A stretch of DNA of 64,000 nucleotides from JBCCGI01 sp039029355. Its GTDB lineage: Bacteria; Planctomycetota; UBA1135; GCA-002686595. Under the pieces are notes generated by a model. The model was not told the DNA's origin. It saw nothing but the letters and a program-made list of their open reading frames with translations, and made no database searches. A program made the translations under genes and the position numbers. Positions 52,763-61,276 of the stretch are shown one piece after another (position 1 is the first letter of the stretch; each line of letters opens with the position of its first letter). The stretch covers positions 1-64,000 of the forward strand of contig JBCCGI010000031.1 in the NCBI GenBank assembly GCA_039029355.1. The letters are read 5' to 3'.

Positions 52763-53146
52763 GTGGACGACGCCCCGAGCTTCGACGACCTGGCTGCCCG
52801 TGTTCCCGAGCTCCTCGACCTGGAGCGCGAGGCGCGCGAGGTCCAGGACCCGGGCGGCTCGCTCTTCTGCGCCAACAACACCTGGTTCCGCTTCGCGCGC
52901 CGCCTGCGCGAGCTGATCGGCGTCTGGCGGCGCTCGGCGGCCGGCGAGAGCGCCGAGGAGGCGGCCTTCCTCGCCCAGGGCCTGGCCTACGAGGCGGCCT
53001 TCGCGCGCATCTACCCACAGCTTCCGGCCTGCCGCAGCTGCGGCTGCCAGCTCTTCGAGGCGCACCGACGCGAGGACCTGGCCGCCGCCGACGCCGCGTC
53101 CGGCGACGCGGAAGATCTCCATGACAGCCCGCGCGGCAGCGCCTAA
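52763..53146 (+). CDS. Small hypothetical protein with Cys pair
   Basis: A 127-residue soluble protein I do not recognise. It is helical, with FDDLAARVPELLDLEREAREV and a central NNTWFRFARRLRELIG. CRSCGCQLFEAHRRED near residue 97 could hold a metal with one other ligand. The start is a GTG. Codons are G/C-ended as in real genes here. It precedes the selenoprotein peroxiredoxin by 81 nt on the same strand, so a redox link is possible but unproven. Confidence 0.55.
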   Translation: MDDAPSFDDLAARVPELLDLEREAREVQDPGGSLFCANNTWFRFARRLRELIGVWRRSAAGESAEEAAFLAQGLAYEAAFARIYPQLPACRSCGCQLFEAHRREDLAAADAASGDAEDLHDSPRGSA

Positions 53147-53227
53147 GCTCTGCTCGGGCGCCCGTCGCGCCCGGTGAATCGCATGCTTCGCACGCTTCGC
53201 TACGTCCTTCGAAAGGTGCTCGGAAGA

Positions 53228-53677
53228 ATGCCGTCCCTGCTTGCCGTTGGCGCCGCCGCGCCCGACTTCGAGGTTCAGGACCACCAGGGCAACGTGGTCA
53301 AGCTCTCCGGCCTGCGCGGCCGGCGCATCGTGCTCTGGTTCTATCCCAAGGCCGACACGCCCGGGTGAACGGTCCAAGGCTGCGGGTTCCGTGATCGAGC
53401 CCGCGACTTTGAGGAGCGAGACGTGCAGGTCCTCGGCGTGTCCTTCGACACGGTCGAGGAGAACCGCGCCTTTGCGGAGAAGCACAGCTTTCCCTATCCC
53501 CTGCTCTGCGACACCGACCGCGCCGTCGGGTTGGCCTACAAGGCCTGCGACAGCAAGGTCGATCCGTACCCGAACCGGATCACCTACCTGATCGGCACCG
53601 ACGGCACGATCGAGCAGGCCATCGAGACGAAGGATCCCGCGGCCCAGGCGGCCGAGATCCTGGCGGCGCTGCCGTAG
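53228..53677 (+). CDS. bcp: Selenocysteine-containing peroxiredoxin, PrxQ/BCP family (in-frame TGA)
   Basis: A 149-residue thiol peroxidase-like protein, normal for PrxQ/BCP. The frame is MPSLLAVGAAAPDFEV, then LSGLRGRRIVLWFYPKADTPG, the TGA at 53366-53368 (residue 47), and then TVQGCGFRDRA. It continues with VQVLGVSFDTVEENRAFAEK to the TAG. In the family the residue at the TGA is the peroxidatic Cys of TPGC, and Cys52 is the resolving partner at the classic X4 spacing. A single change exactly at the catalytic Cys, with an open frame on both sides and a bSECIS-like hairpin just after it, supports selenocysteine over a broken gene. The ATG at 53228 has GGAAG before it; a GTG at 53174 would add a basic tail. 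sel genes are not in the window. Confidence 0.85.
53366..53404 (+). promoter_or_regulatory. Bacterial SECIS-like hairpin directing Sec at the TGA
   Basis: Fourteen nt of ordinary coding sequence follow the TGA (53366-53368). After it comes an 8-bp stem, gcgggttc (53382-53389) with gagcccgc (53397-53404), one G-U pair, and a 7-nt loop CGTGATC. The loop begins about 24 nt from the UGA, inside the range known for bacterial SECIS elements recognised by SelB. Loop G residues are present. Confidence 0.65.
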
Positions 53678-53680
53678 GTC

Positions 53681-54487
53681 TTGCGGAGCCTGCTAGAGCG
53701 GCGCGAGCGCGCGCTCCTTATCGGTGTGGTCCATCTGCGCCCGCTGCCGGGCGCGGTGGGGTTCGACGGCGACGACGCACTCCTGCTCGCGCGTGCGGCC
53801 ACGGACGCGCGCGCGCTGGTCGAGGGCGGAGCCGACGCGTTGGTGGTCGAGAACTTCGGCGACGCGCCGTTCTTCAAGGAGGCGGTGCCGCCGGAGACGA
53901 TCGCCGGCCTCACGCTCGGCGTGCGCGCCGTGCAGGCGGCCGCGCCGGAGGTGCCGGTCGGCGTGAACGTGCTCCGCAACGACGCCCGCGCCGCGCTCGG
54001 CATCTGCGCTGCCACCGGCGCCTCGTTCCTGCGCGTCAACGTCCACGTGGGCGCGGCGGTCACCGACCAGGGCATCGTCGAGGGCCGCGCCGCCGAGACG
54101 CTGCGCGAGCGCGCCCGGCTCGCGCCCCGCGCGGTGCTGCTCGCGGACGTGCACGTGAAGCACGCAGCGCCGCTCCGCGAGCGCCCGATCGAGGAGAGCG
54201 CCGCCGAGACCTTCGGCCGCGGCCGGGCCGACGCGCTCATCCTCACCGGGGAGGCCACCGGCGCTCCGCCCGCGCCGGCCGAAGTTGTGGCCGTGCACGA
54301 GCGCGTTCCTACCGCTCCGCTTTTGATCGGCTCGGGCCTGACGCCCGACAATGCGGCCGAGCTCGCCAGCGTCGCCGCGGGCGCGATCGTCGGTACGGCC
54401 CTTAAAGAGGGGGGCGACGTCTTCGCACCGGTCGACCCCGCCCGCGTGCGCCGCATGCGCGAGGCCCTGGACGCCCTGACCCGCTAG
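53681..54487 (+). CDS. BtpA/SgcQ family protein
   Basis: A 268-residue TIM-barrel-like protein. Family phrases are LIGVVHLRPLPGA near residue 13, GGADALVVENFGDAPFFKE near 48, VGVNVLRNDARAALGI near 92, FLRVNVHVGAAVTDQGIVEG near 118, RADALILTGEATG near 183 and IGSGLTPDNAAE near 215. BtpA was described as a photosystem I biogenesis factor in cyanobacteria and SgcQ as a putative sugar-operon protein; the reaction is unknown. It starts with TTG only 3 nt after the peroxiredoxin stop, so both are likely co-translated. Confidence 0.88.
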   Translation: MRSLLERRERALLIGVVHLRPLPGAVGFDGDDALLLARAATDARALVEGGADALVVENFGDAPFFKEAVPPETIAGLTLGVRAVQAAAPEVPVGVNVLRNDARAALGICAATGASFLRVNVHVGAAVTDQGIVEGRAAETLRERARLAPRAVLLADVHVKHAAPLRERPIEESAAETFGRGRADALILTGEATGAPPAPAEVVAVHERVPTAPLLIGSGLTPDNAAELASVAAGAIVGTALKEGGDVFAPVDPARVRRMREALDALTR

Positions 54488-54542
54488 CGCGGTTACCGCT
54501 CCGTGACGGAGCCTCGGCCGAGCCGCTGGTTAGGTTGAGGGT

Positions 54543-54629
54543 ATGGCGATCGCGATTCAAATCGGGATGAGGTACGCCTTCTTCGCCGGGGCGGCGCTGC
54601 TCGCGCTCCTGGTGCTGCTGCCGGGCTAG
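54543..54629 (+). CDS. Putative 28-residue single-span membrane peptide
   Basis: ATG at 54543 with gagg 5 nt before it opens a frame of 28 codons. Nine hydrophilic-to-mixed residues (MAIAIQIGM) lead into RYAFFAGAALLALLVLLPG, a single membrane span. Its codons are G/C-ended in the second half. Chance is possible at this length, so this is only a candidate. It lies between the BtpA-family gene and the hairpin at 54651. Confidence 0.35.
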   Translation: MAIAIQIGMRYAFFAGAALLALLVLLPG

Positions 54630-54650
54630 AGCCCGTCCGAGTCTGCGCGA

Positions 54651-54768
54651 TTCGCGAGGCGGTGAGCATCGAGCTCGGATCAAGGAGCTTCGAGTCCCCC
54701 AGGGGCAGATGCCCGTGGGGGCTCTAGAGGCGACGCAGAGCCGGACTCGAGGATCGGTGCCTCGCGAA
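54651..54768. repeat. Long imperfect hairpin between convergent genes
   Basis: The outer arms ttcgcgaggc (54651-54660) and gcctcgcgaa (54759-54768) are perfect. Inside them, ctcgagcc-like segments and a central cccccaggggca / gcccgtggggg pair around GAT extend the fold to one hairpin of almost 120 nt. It fills the gap before the convergent C45-family gene (stop at 54791). It resembles the elements at 6 and 28519 in size and position but shares no clear sequence with them. Confidence 0.55.
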
Positions 54769-54790
54769 CCGCGAAGGCTCGGAAGGGCGC

Positions 54791-55816
54791 CTAGCTGCCC
54801 GCTGGTTCTTGCGTGGCGGGCGAGGCGGGGATCGGCTCGAACTCGAGGTCTACCGTCTGGTCCTCGAAGCTCTCGAAGGACTGCTCGACGCTCTGGTCGC
54901 GCCAGCGCAGCCGCACCTCGCCGCGCGCGGGGCGGTAGGCGGCCGTGTACAGCGTGCCGAAGGCGTTGTCGTAGTCGCGCGAGAAGAGCGGTGGCTCGAG
55001 GAAGCGCTCCTCCAGCCGCTCGGGCGACTCGTGCGGGTCGGCGATGCGCGAGCTGAGGAAGCGCTCGCGCTCGGTGGTCGAGGTCATGCGCGCGTGCTGG
55101 TGCCACTCGACCAGACCCTGGTGGTTGGTCGCGACCGGCGCGCTGAGCACGACCGCCGGGCGGTCCGGCGAGACCTGCACCGTGGCGAAGCTGCCGCGCG
55201 CGTCGACGACCGACACGTTGTACGCCATGTGCGTCGGGACGCGCCGCAGCACGTCGGCGGCCTGGGCGACGGTGGCGCAGGTCTGGAGCACGTAGCGCAG
55301 CACGAGCGGGATGCCGAAGCCCGCGCCGACGACGCGGCGCCCGCCGAAGGCGAGCGAGACGGCGAGCCCGTGCTCGTTCATCCCGTCGAGCACGCCCCAG
55401 AGCACCTCGCTCATCGCGATCACGCGCACGCCTTGCCACGCGGTGTGGACGAGCGTCGCCTCCCACAGGTCGGGGCGGTAGTCGTAGTTGCGGATGAGCA
55501 CCGGCTCGGGCCGGCTCCACACCAGCTGCGAGCAGCCCGACAGGTACGGCGCGGGGCAGTAGTGGGCGAGGAAGCGGGCCGCGAGCTCGTCGCCGCCCGC
55601 CAGCTCGACCAGCGCCTCGTAGATCGGCACCAGCTCGGGCATGTGGTGGCGCAGCGCGGCTTCGGAGCGCGCGCGGCTCGGGCGCGCGGCCTCGCCCTCG
55701 CCGAGGAACCAGCGCCGGTACGGCGGCCAGGCCTCGGTGAAGAGCTGCGACCAAGAGCCACCCGGGCGCTCCTCGCGGAACGTCCGGAAGGGGATCCGAT
55801 GGGGCTCGACGCTCAC
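54791..55816 (-). CDS. C45-family acyltransferase/amidohydrolase (Ntn fold)
   Basis: A 341-residue protein of the C45/isopenicillin-N acyltransferase-like group. The stretch PYLSGCSQLVWSRPEPVLIRNYDYRP near residues 90-115 has the likely N-terminal nucleophile Cys (GCSQ) and the conserved NYDY. WGVLDGMNEHGLAVSLAFGG near 140 is also typical. Enzymes of this group self-cleave before the Cys and then make or break amide bonds. The start is a GTG whose TGA overlap (GTGA) with the ATP-grasp gene means coupled translation. It is last in the five-gene cassette. Substrate unknown; an N-acyl or amide product of the cassette is inferred. Confidence 0.85.
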   Translation of the reverse strand: MSVEPHRIPFRTFREERPGGSWSQLFTEAWPPYRRWFLGEGEAARPSRARSEAALRHHMPELVPIYEALVELAGGDELAARFLAHYCPAPYLSGCSQLVWSRPEPVLIRNYDYRPDLWEATLVHTAWQGVRVIAMSEVLWGVLDGMNEHGLAVSLAFGGRRVVGAGFGIPLVLRYVLQTCATVAQAADVLRRVPTHMAYNVSVVDARGSFATVQVSPDRPAVVLSAPVATNHQGLVEWHQHARMTSTTERERFLSSRIADPHESPERLEERFLEPPLFSRDYDNAFGTLYTAAYRPARGEVRLRWRDQSVEQSFESFEDQTVDLEFEPIPASPATQEPAGS

Positions 55817-57438
55817 AGCATCTTGAAGCCGCCGACCTCGGCCGTCTGCTGCGCCGCGTCGGCGTCACGGTGGCTGAGCGACTCGGAGCGGAACGCCGAG
55901 CGCACCGCGTTGATCCAGGTCTTGGCGCGCCGGTTGAGCCGGAAGCGCTCGTCCATCAGGCGTCCGCGCGTCACGAGGATGCCCATGTCGGCGCCCTTGT
56001 AGAAGTAGTCGCCCTCCTTCGCGATGCGCAGGAAGAAGGCGCGCGACTCGGTCGACACGGTGCGGCGGTGGGTCTGCACGCGCAGGAAGTGCATGCGCCC
56101 TTCGGAGTCGATCTCGTAGATGCCGCTGCGCGGAGCGCCGGTGATCAGCCGCACGTCGTCGTCGGTGAACTTGAGGACGAGCTGGCTCCAGGGGTCGATG
56201 TTCTCGGGCGCCGACCAGCGCTTGTTCAGCTCGTCGACGTCGAGGTCGTAGGGGACCCCCATGTACTCGAGCAGGTGGAACAGGAAGAGCGGTGCGTCGG
56301 CGTGCGCGAAGGCCGCCAGGTTGGTCATCGAGCTGGCGCCGGTGATGCGCGGGTTGACCTCGCCCAGGTAGAGCTTGCCGTCCTCCTCGTCGAGCAGCAG
56401 GTCGAGCTCGAAGTAGCCGCGGTAGCCCATACGGCGCAGCTCCTCGCCGAAGCGGAAGGTCATCGTGCGCGCCTGGTTGCGCACCTTGCGCGCGAAGGCG
56501 TCGGCGAACACCTCGTTGCCGCACCAGCCACCCTTGTAGGGCGTCAGCTCGCGGAAGCCGACCAGCTCGGTCATCAGCGGCCCGACGATCGTGCCGTGGC
56601 GCGTCACGCAGGCCTCGATCGCGGTCTGGCGGCAGCGGATGCGCTTCATCACCTTGACCTCGGGGGCCTCGGCGATCTCCTCGGCGTGCTTGTTCCAGTC
56701 CTTCTCGTTGCTGATGAAGAAGGTCGTGTGTCCCGAGTCGCCGAAGGCGGTCTGGATCACGAGGTCTTTGCCGAGCTTCTTGGAGACCGAGCGCAGCTCC
56801 TTCCAGCTCGTCACGCGCGCGAGCACGTTGGGGACGCTCTTCACGCCGGCGCGGTTGCCGATGCGGGTGGTGTTGATCTTGTCGTCGACGGCGGTGCGCA
56901 GCTTGGCCGACGGGAAGCACACCTTCAGGCCGAGCTCGTTGCACAGCTTCTCGGTCTCGGCGTCGAACATCAGGAACACCGCCCGCCCGCCGCCGCTGGC
57001 GTGGACCAGGTTCTGCACCTCGGGGTGGCGCAGCAGGTAGTTGTTGATGTCCTCGATGCTCTCGAACTGCTCGTGCGGAATCTCCGGCGGGGCGATCAGG
57101 TTGGGGTGGTGCCCGTCGAAGCAGTCGATGTAGTTGATGAACTTGAAGTTCGAGACCCACTCATCGATGCCGATGAGGTTGAAGTTGGTCGCGCTGATGA
57201 AGAAGACCGGCGCGTCGTTGCGGTGGAAGAAGCGACGGATGTCCGAGATGCCCTTCAGCTTCTTACGCCGCTTCGAACGGACCTCGAGCTTCGGCGTCGC
57301 CTTGGGCTTGGCCTTGCTCTTCGGCTTGGCCTTCGCCGGAGCCTTGCTCTTCGACTTCGGCTTCGGTTTGGCCTTGGCCTTGGTCTTGTCCGCCTTCTTG
57401 GCTGCGGCGCGCTTCTTCGCGGAACGGGCGGTGGGCAT
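55813..57438 (-). CDS. ATP-grasp ligase with lysine-rich N-terminal tail
   Basis: A 541-residue protein. Residues 1-60 are almost all Lys, Ala, Pro, Ser and Thr (KAKAKPKPKSKSKAPAKAK), a disordered basic tail. From about residue 180 an ATP-grasp fold appears: LRTAVDDKINTTRIGNRAGV, KLGKDLVIQTAFGDSGHTTFF (phosphate loop), GYFELDLLLDEEDGKLYLGEVNPRITGAS with the metal-binding Glu/Asn pair, and DADAAQQT near the C-terminus. It would join a carboxylate to an amine or thiol with ATP. It starts 4 nt after the decarboxylase stop and overlaps the C45 gene. The basic tail may bind nucleic acid or an acidic partner. Confidence 0.88.
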   Translation of the reverse strand: MPTARSAKKRAAAKKADKTKAKAKPKPKSKSKAPAKAKPKSKAKPKATPKLEVRSKRRKKLKGISDIRRFFHRNDAPVFFISATNFNLIGIDEWVSNFKFINYIDCFDGHHPNLIAPPEIPHEQFESIEDINNYLLRHPEVQNLVHASGGGRAVFLMFDAETEKLCNELGLKVCFPSAKLRTAVDDKINTTRIGNRAGVKSVPNVLARVTSWKELRSVSKKLGKDLVIQTAFGDSGHTTFFISNEKDWNKHAEEIAEAPEVKVMKRIRCRQTAIEACVTRHGTIVGPLMTELVGFRELTPYKGGWCGNEVFADAFARKVRNQARTMTFRFGEELRRMGYRGYFELDLLLDEEDGKLYLGEVNPRITGASSMTNLAAFAHADAPLFLFHLLEYMGVPYDLDVDELNKRWSAPENIDPWSQLVLKFTDDDVRLITGAPRSGIYEIDSEGRMHFLRVQTHRRTVSTESRAFFLRIAKEGDYFYKGADMGILVTRGRLMDERFRLNRRAKTWINAVRSAFRSESLSHRDADAAQQTAEVGGFKML

Positions 57439-57442
57439 GGAA

Positions 57443-60322
57443 TCAGGCTCCTGGGGTGGCGGTGCCGGCCTCGACGCGATCCTGCTCGCGCCGCTGAAGG
57501 GCCTCCTCGGTGAAGACGCGTAGCCCGTGGACCGGGTCGTAGCCGTGGATCTCCTTCACGTCGAGCGCTTTGAGGTACTCGAGGATCTCGCGGCTGATGA
57601 TCTGGCCGGGCACGAGCACCGGGAAGCCGGGGGGGTAGGGGGTCACGAAGGTCGCCGACACGACCGTACGGCCGGAGTCGAGCTCGCGCGCGACGGCGCC
57701 GTCGAGCTTGAGGTGCTCGCACGCGCCCTCGGCGTAGCCGTCGTAGAACGCGGCGCGCATGTCGCCTTCCGGCGTCTCGCCCTCGCGATCGGGGCGGTAG
57801 ACGTCGTGGAAGCGGCTGAAGTTGGGCAGCGGCGGGAGCTCCTGGGTCAGCGACGTCACGCGCCCTTCGTGCAGGCAGCGGTCGGCGTGGCTGTCGGTCT
57901 CCGAGCGCTCCTCGAGCTCCGACGCGAAGCGCGACAGCGTGTCGATGAGGTACGCCACCGTGCCGCGCGTCATGCCGATGTGGATCATGAACAGGACCGT
58001 GTTGCGCGACGTCTTGTTGATCTGGATGTCGAAGCGGTCCATCAGCGCCTGCTTGAACGTGTCGCCGTCGACCCCGGCGCGTCCGCAGGCGATGGTGATG
58101 CGCGTCGGATCCAGCGCGAACTCGTCGTCGCCCCAGGCCTCCTCCATCCGGTTCCAGCCCGACTCGGGGTCGTAGTAGGCCTCGATCCCCGAGCGCCGGT
58201 ACTCGGCCGGGATCACGTCGCCGGGGCCGAGCACGTCGAAGTGGCGGCTGAGCAGCGGATCGGTGCGCACGCGCTCGCGCAGCACCATGGCGAGCTCGAC
58301 GCTCTTCTGCACCAGCTCGTAGCCCTCGAAGACCACCTGCCGGCGACCCAGGTCCAGCGACGCCAGGATCTGGTAGTTCGGCGAGGTCGACGTGTGCGTC
58401 ATGTACGCCTCGTGGAAGGCGTTCGCAACGAGCCGCTCGTAGTCCTGGTCGTGGATGTGGATCATCGAGCCCTGGCGCAGCGCGGTCAGGGTCTTGTGCG
58501 TCGACTGCGTCGCGTAGACGCGGATGCGCGTGAGATCCGGGTCGGGGAGCAGGTCGATGTCGAGCAGCTCTTCGTCGCTGGGGCCGCGCTCGTCGAGCTT
58601 GCCGCGCCACGCTTCGTAGCGCTCGCGGTAGGCCGGCGTCCGCAGCTTGGACGCCAGGCGCTGCGCCGCGTCCATCGCCGTCCTGCGGCGCGAGATCGGG
58701 CTGAAGGTCGCGAAGGCGAACCAGGCCTCGTCCCACAGGAAGATCATGTCCGGCTTGATCGCCAGCACCTCGCGCATCACGCGCATGGTGTCGTAGGTGA
58801 CGCCGTCGAAGGTGCAGTTGGTCAGGAGCAGGCACCTGACCCGGTCCAGCTTTCCCTCGGAGCGGAGCGCCAGCAGGTGGCGCTTGATCTCGCGCAGCGG
58901 CACGGCCCCGTACATCGAGTACGTCGACACGGGGTAGGGGTCCATGTAGATCGGCAGCGCGCCCGACAGCAGCACCGAGTAGTGGTGCGACTTGTGGCAG
59001 TCGTGCGACACCAGGATGATCTCGCCCGGCCGCATCAGCGCCTGCAGCACGATCTTGTTGGCGGTCGAGGTCCCGTTGGTAACGAAGAACGTCCGCTTGG
59101 CGCCGAAGGCGCGCGCCGCGCTCTGCATCGCGCTCTTCAGCGAACCGTGCGGCTGCAGCAGCGAGTCGAGCCCGCCGGTCGTCGCCGAGGTCTCGGCCAG
59201 GAAGATGTTGTCGCCGTAGAAGGCGCGCATGTCCTGGATCCAGTGCGACTTGGCGATCGACTTGCCGCGCGAGATCGGCATGGCGTGGAACACGCCGGTC
59301 GGCTTCTGCGTGTAGCGGCGGAGCGCGCTGAAGAAGGGCGTGTCGAAGCGCTCGTAGATGCCCTTCAGGATCGACAGGTGCAGCTCGCGGTAGTCCTCCT
59401 GGCGGTAGAACACGCGCCGGTAGTGGCGCGAGCCCAGCCCGGCGATCTCCTCGACCGGAGCCTCGGTCACCAGGAAGAGGTCCAGCTCGGGGCGCAGCTT
59501 GCGCAGCACGCGCCCCAGCGCGACGCTGCGCTCGGACTCCTCCATCTCCTCGAGCGCCGCCTCGTCGAGCCCGGCGATCGTCACGTAGCGCTGCAGGATC
59601 TCCAGGTGGTTCGACGCGTGGTACGGGAACCCGTACCGCACCATGCAGGCCTGGATGTTGTAGTTGAAGAGGACCGCGATCAGCGCGTCTTCGAAGCTGG
59701 GCACGACGACGACGTCGTAGACGAAGTCATCCTCGGGCCGCCGCATCGCGAGCAGGCCGCGGCGTAGCTCGGCCTCCTCGTCCTCGGAGATCTCGTCGAC
59801 GACCAGGAGCTCGAAGTAGGGGCGGCGGTCTTCGGCGGCCCCGATCGGCGCTTCGCCGTCCTCGGACTCGTTCGGCTCGGCCGTCGCTGGCTCCAGGGTC
59901 CCCGCGCCCGGCTCGCGCCGGCGGTAGCCGTCGCTCACCAGCATCCGCACGATGCGGTCGACGCGGCGCGACAGGAGCTCGTAGTCGCGCCGCTCGAAGG
60001 CGGCCAGGAGCTCGCCGAACAGGCGCTTGCCGGGGTAGGCCCAGTAGGCCTCGATCGGGCTGAGGAGCGCGAGGTCTTCGCCGAGCCCGCGCACGTGCCG
60101 CTCGGGGTCGCGCTCTTTGCGCAGGTCCTTCGTCAGGCGGCCGACGCGCGTCTTGAGGCGGTTCCACGCGTCCGCGCGCATGTGCGACGCGTTGTAGTGG
60201 CGGGAGAGCGAAGTCCGTCCTGCGCCGCGGGCCGCGGGGCCGGAGCTTCCGTTGCCCTCGGCTCCGCCGGGGCCCTCGGCTCCGCCGGTGAACGGCTGCA
60301 GGGACTTCTCCTTCTCGCTCAC
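57443..60322 (-). CDS. PLP-dependent Orn/Lys/Arg decarboxylase
   Basis: A 959-residue fold-type I (aspartate aminotransferase-like) decarboxylase. About 150 disordered or helical residues precede the wing/receiver-like N-domain (about 160-290). The PLP core follows: FVTNGTSTANKIVLQALM, HDCHKSHHYS, LWDEAWFAF with the PLP Asp, and STHKTLTALRQGSMIH with the Schiff-base Lys near 610. The C-terminal OKR domain contains FVTPYPPGFPVLVPGQ. Usual biodegradative enzymes are 710-760 residues, so this one is about 200 longer, mostly at the N-terminus. GTG start at 60322 overlaps the nitrilase TGA. Whether the substrate is ornithine, lysine or arginine cannot be read from sequence. Confidence 0.9.
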   Translation of the reverse strand: MSEKEKSLQPFTGGAEGPGGAEGNGSSGPAARGAGRTSLSRHYNASHMRADAWNRLKTRVGRLTKDLRKERDPERHVRGLGEDLALLSPIEAYWAYPGKRLFGELLAAFERRDYELLSRRVDRIVRMLVSDGYRRREPGAGTLEPATAEPNESEDGEAPIGAAEDRRPYFELLVVDEISEDEEAELRRGLLAMRRPEDDFVYDVVVVPSFEDALIAVLFNYNIQACMVRYGFPYHASNHLEILQRYVTIAGLDEAALEEMEESERSVALGRVLRKLRPELDLFLVTEAPVEEIAGLGSRHYRRVFYRQEDYRELHLSILKGIYERFDTPFFSALRRYTQKPTGVFHAMPISRGKSIAKSHWIQDMRAFYGDNIFLAETSATTGGLDSLLQPHGSLKSAMQSAARAFGAKRTFFVTNGTSTANKIVLQALMRPGEIILVSHDCHKSHHYSVLLSGALPIYMDPYPVSTYSMYGAVPLREIKRHLLALRSEGKLDRVRCLLLTNCTFDGVTYDTMRVMREVLAIKPDMIFLWDEAWFAFATFSPISRRRTAMDAAQRLASKLRTPAYRERYEAWRGKLDERGPSDEELLDIDLLPDPDLTRIRVYATQSTHKTLTALRQGSMIHIHDQDYERLVANAFHEAYMTHTSTSPNYQILASLDLGRRQVVFEGYELVQKSVELAMVLRERVRTDPLLSRHFDVLGPGDVIPAEYRRSGIEAYYDPESGWNRMEEAWGDDEFALDPTRITIACGRAGVDGDTFKQALMDRFDIQINKTSRNTVLFMIHIGMTRGTVAYLIDTLSRFASELEERSETDSHADRCLHEGRVTSLTQELPPLPNFSRFHDVYRPDREGETPEGDMRAAFYDGYAEGACEHLKLDGAVARELDSGRTVVSATFVTPYPPGFPVLVPGQIISREILEYLKALDVKEIHGYDPVHGLRVFTEEALQRREQDRVEAGTATPGA

Positions 60323-61260
60323 ACGACCTCTCCGGGGCCGCCCAGCGCGGGGTCGGAGGTCGGCTCGACCGGCGCCTGCGCCGGCCGTCGCCTCAGGCCC
60401 GCGCGCGTGCCGCGCTCGGGGACGACGAGCGGGCCCAGGCGGTGCAGTGCCGAACCGTCCTCTCCGCCGGGGCCATAGAGCTCGAACTTCACCTTGCGGT
60501 CGCGGAAGCTCTTCAGCGGTTGGCCCAGGCCGCGCAGCCCGAACTCGCGGCTGCGCCGCACGCGGTCGAGGTCGATCTCGACCGGGATCAGCTCCTCGAT
60601 GCGACCCGCCTGGTGGATGATGTCGCCGTACGGGCCCACCAGGATCGAGCGCCCGATGCCGCTGTCGCCGGCGCCGTTGACGTCGATGAAGAAGCACTGG
60701 TTCATCGCCGCGTTCGCGCGCGCGATCGACAGCTCGATTTCGCGGTCGATCGTCGTGGTCATCGTCGGGTGGAGGATCACCTCCGCGCCCATCGATACCA
60801 GCGTGCGCGTCGTCTCGGGGAACCACATGTCGTAGCAGATCGACACGCCGAAGCGCCCGACGTCGGGCACGTCGAAGACCAGGAAGCTGTCGCCCGAGGA
60901 GACGCCCTCCTCGTAGGGCAGGAAGGGGAACTGCTTGCGGTAGCGGCCGATCACCTCACCCTCGGGGTTGATCACGCTGGCGGTGTTGAACACCTCGTCG
61001 CCGACGCGCTCGAACATCGTGCCGGGCAGCAGCCACACGCTGTGCTTCTTGGCCATGGCCTGGAAGCGCTCCTCGGCCGGGCCGGGCAGCTCGGTGGCGG
61101 TCGCGGGCAGCGGGCCGAAGGCCGCCAGCTCGCTGAACATCACCATCTGCACCCACGGGTACAGGGCCATCACGTGGTCGAGCCGCTGCCCCATGCGGGC
61201 GATGTTGTCCCCGGCGGCGGGGAGCTCGAGCTGCATTCCGGCGATCGCGAAGGGCTGCAT
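60319..61260 (-). CDS. Carbon-nitrogen hydrolase (nitrilase superfamily)
   Basis: A 313-residue amidase-like enzyme with the Glu-Lys-Cys triad. Glu is near residue 44 (VMFSELAAFGP), Lys is in GRYRKQFPF near 108, and Cys is in GVSICYDMWFPE near 142. The last 50 residues are a Pro/Gly/Arg tail of low conservation. N-carbamoylputrescine amidase belongs to this superfamily, so next to a decarboxylase and an aminotransferase a role on an amide or carbamoyl amine is plausible but not shown. It lies 16 nt after the aminotransferase gene. Confidence 0.9.
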   Translation of the reverse strand: MQPFAIAGMQLELPAAGDNIARMGQRLDHVMALYPWVQMVMFSELAAFGPLPATATELPGPAEERFQAMAKKHSVWLLPGTMFERVGDEVFNTASVINPEGEVIGRYRKQFPFLPYEEGVSSGDSFLVFDVPDVGRFGVSICYDMWFPETTRTLVSMGAEVILHPTMTTTIDREIELSIARANAAMNQCFFIDVNGAGDSGIGRSILVGPYGDIIHQAGRIEELIPVEIDLDRVRRSREFGLRGLGQPLKSFRDRKVKFELYGPGGEDGSALHRLGPLVVPERGTRAGLRRRPAQAPVEPTSDPALGGPGEVV

Positions 61261-61276
61261 GCGTTTCGTTCGTTCC

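Noticed and set aside
53174..53368. Reading the peroxiredoxin as a short 64-residue protein or as a pseudogene broken by TGA
   Set aside because: The stop falls exactly on the catalytic Cys, everything after it is conserved, and a bSECIS-like hairpin follows. Selenocysteine explains more, though absence of sel genes would reopen this.
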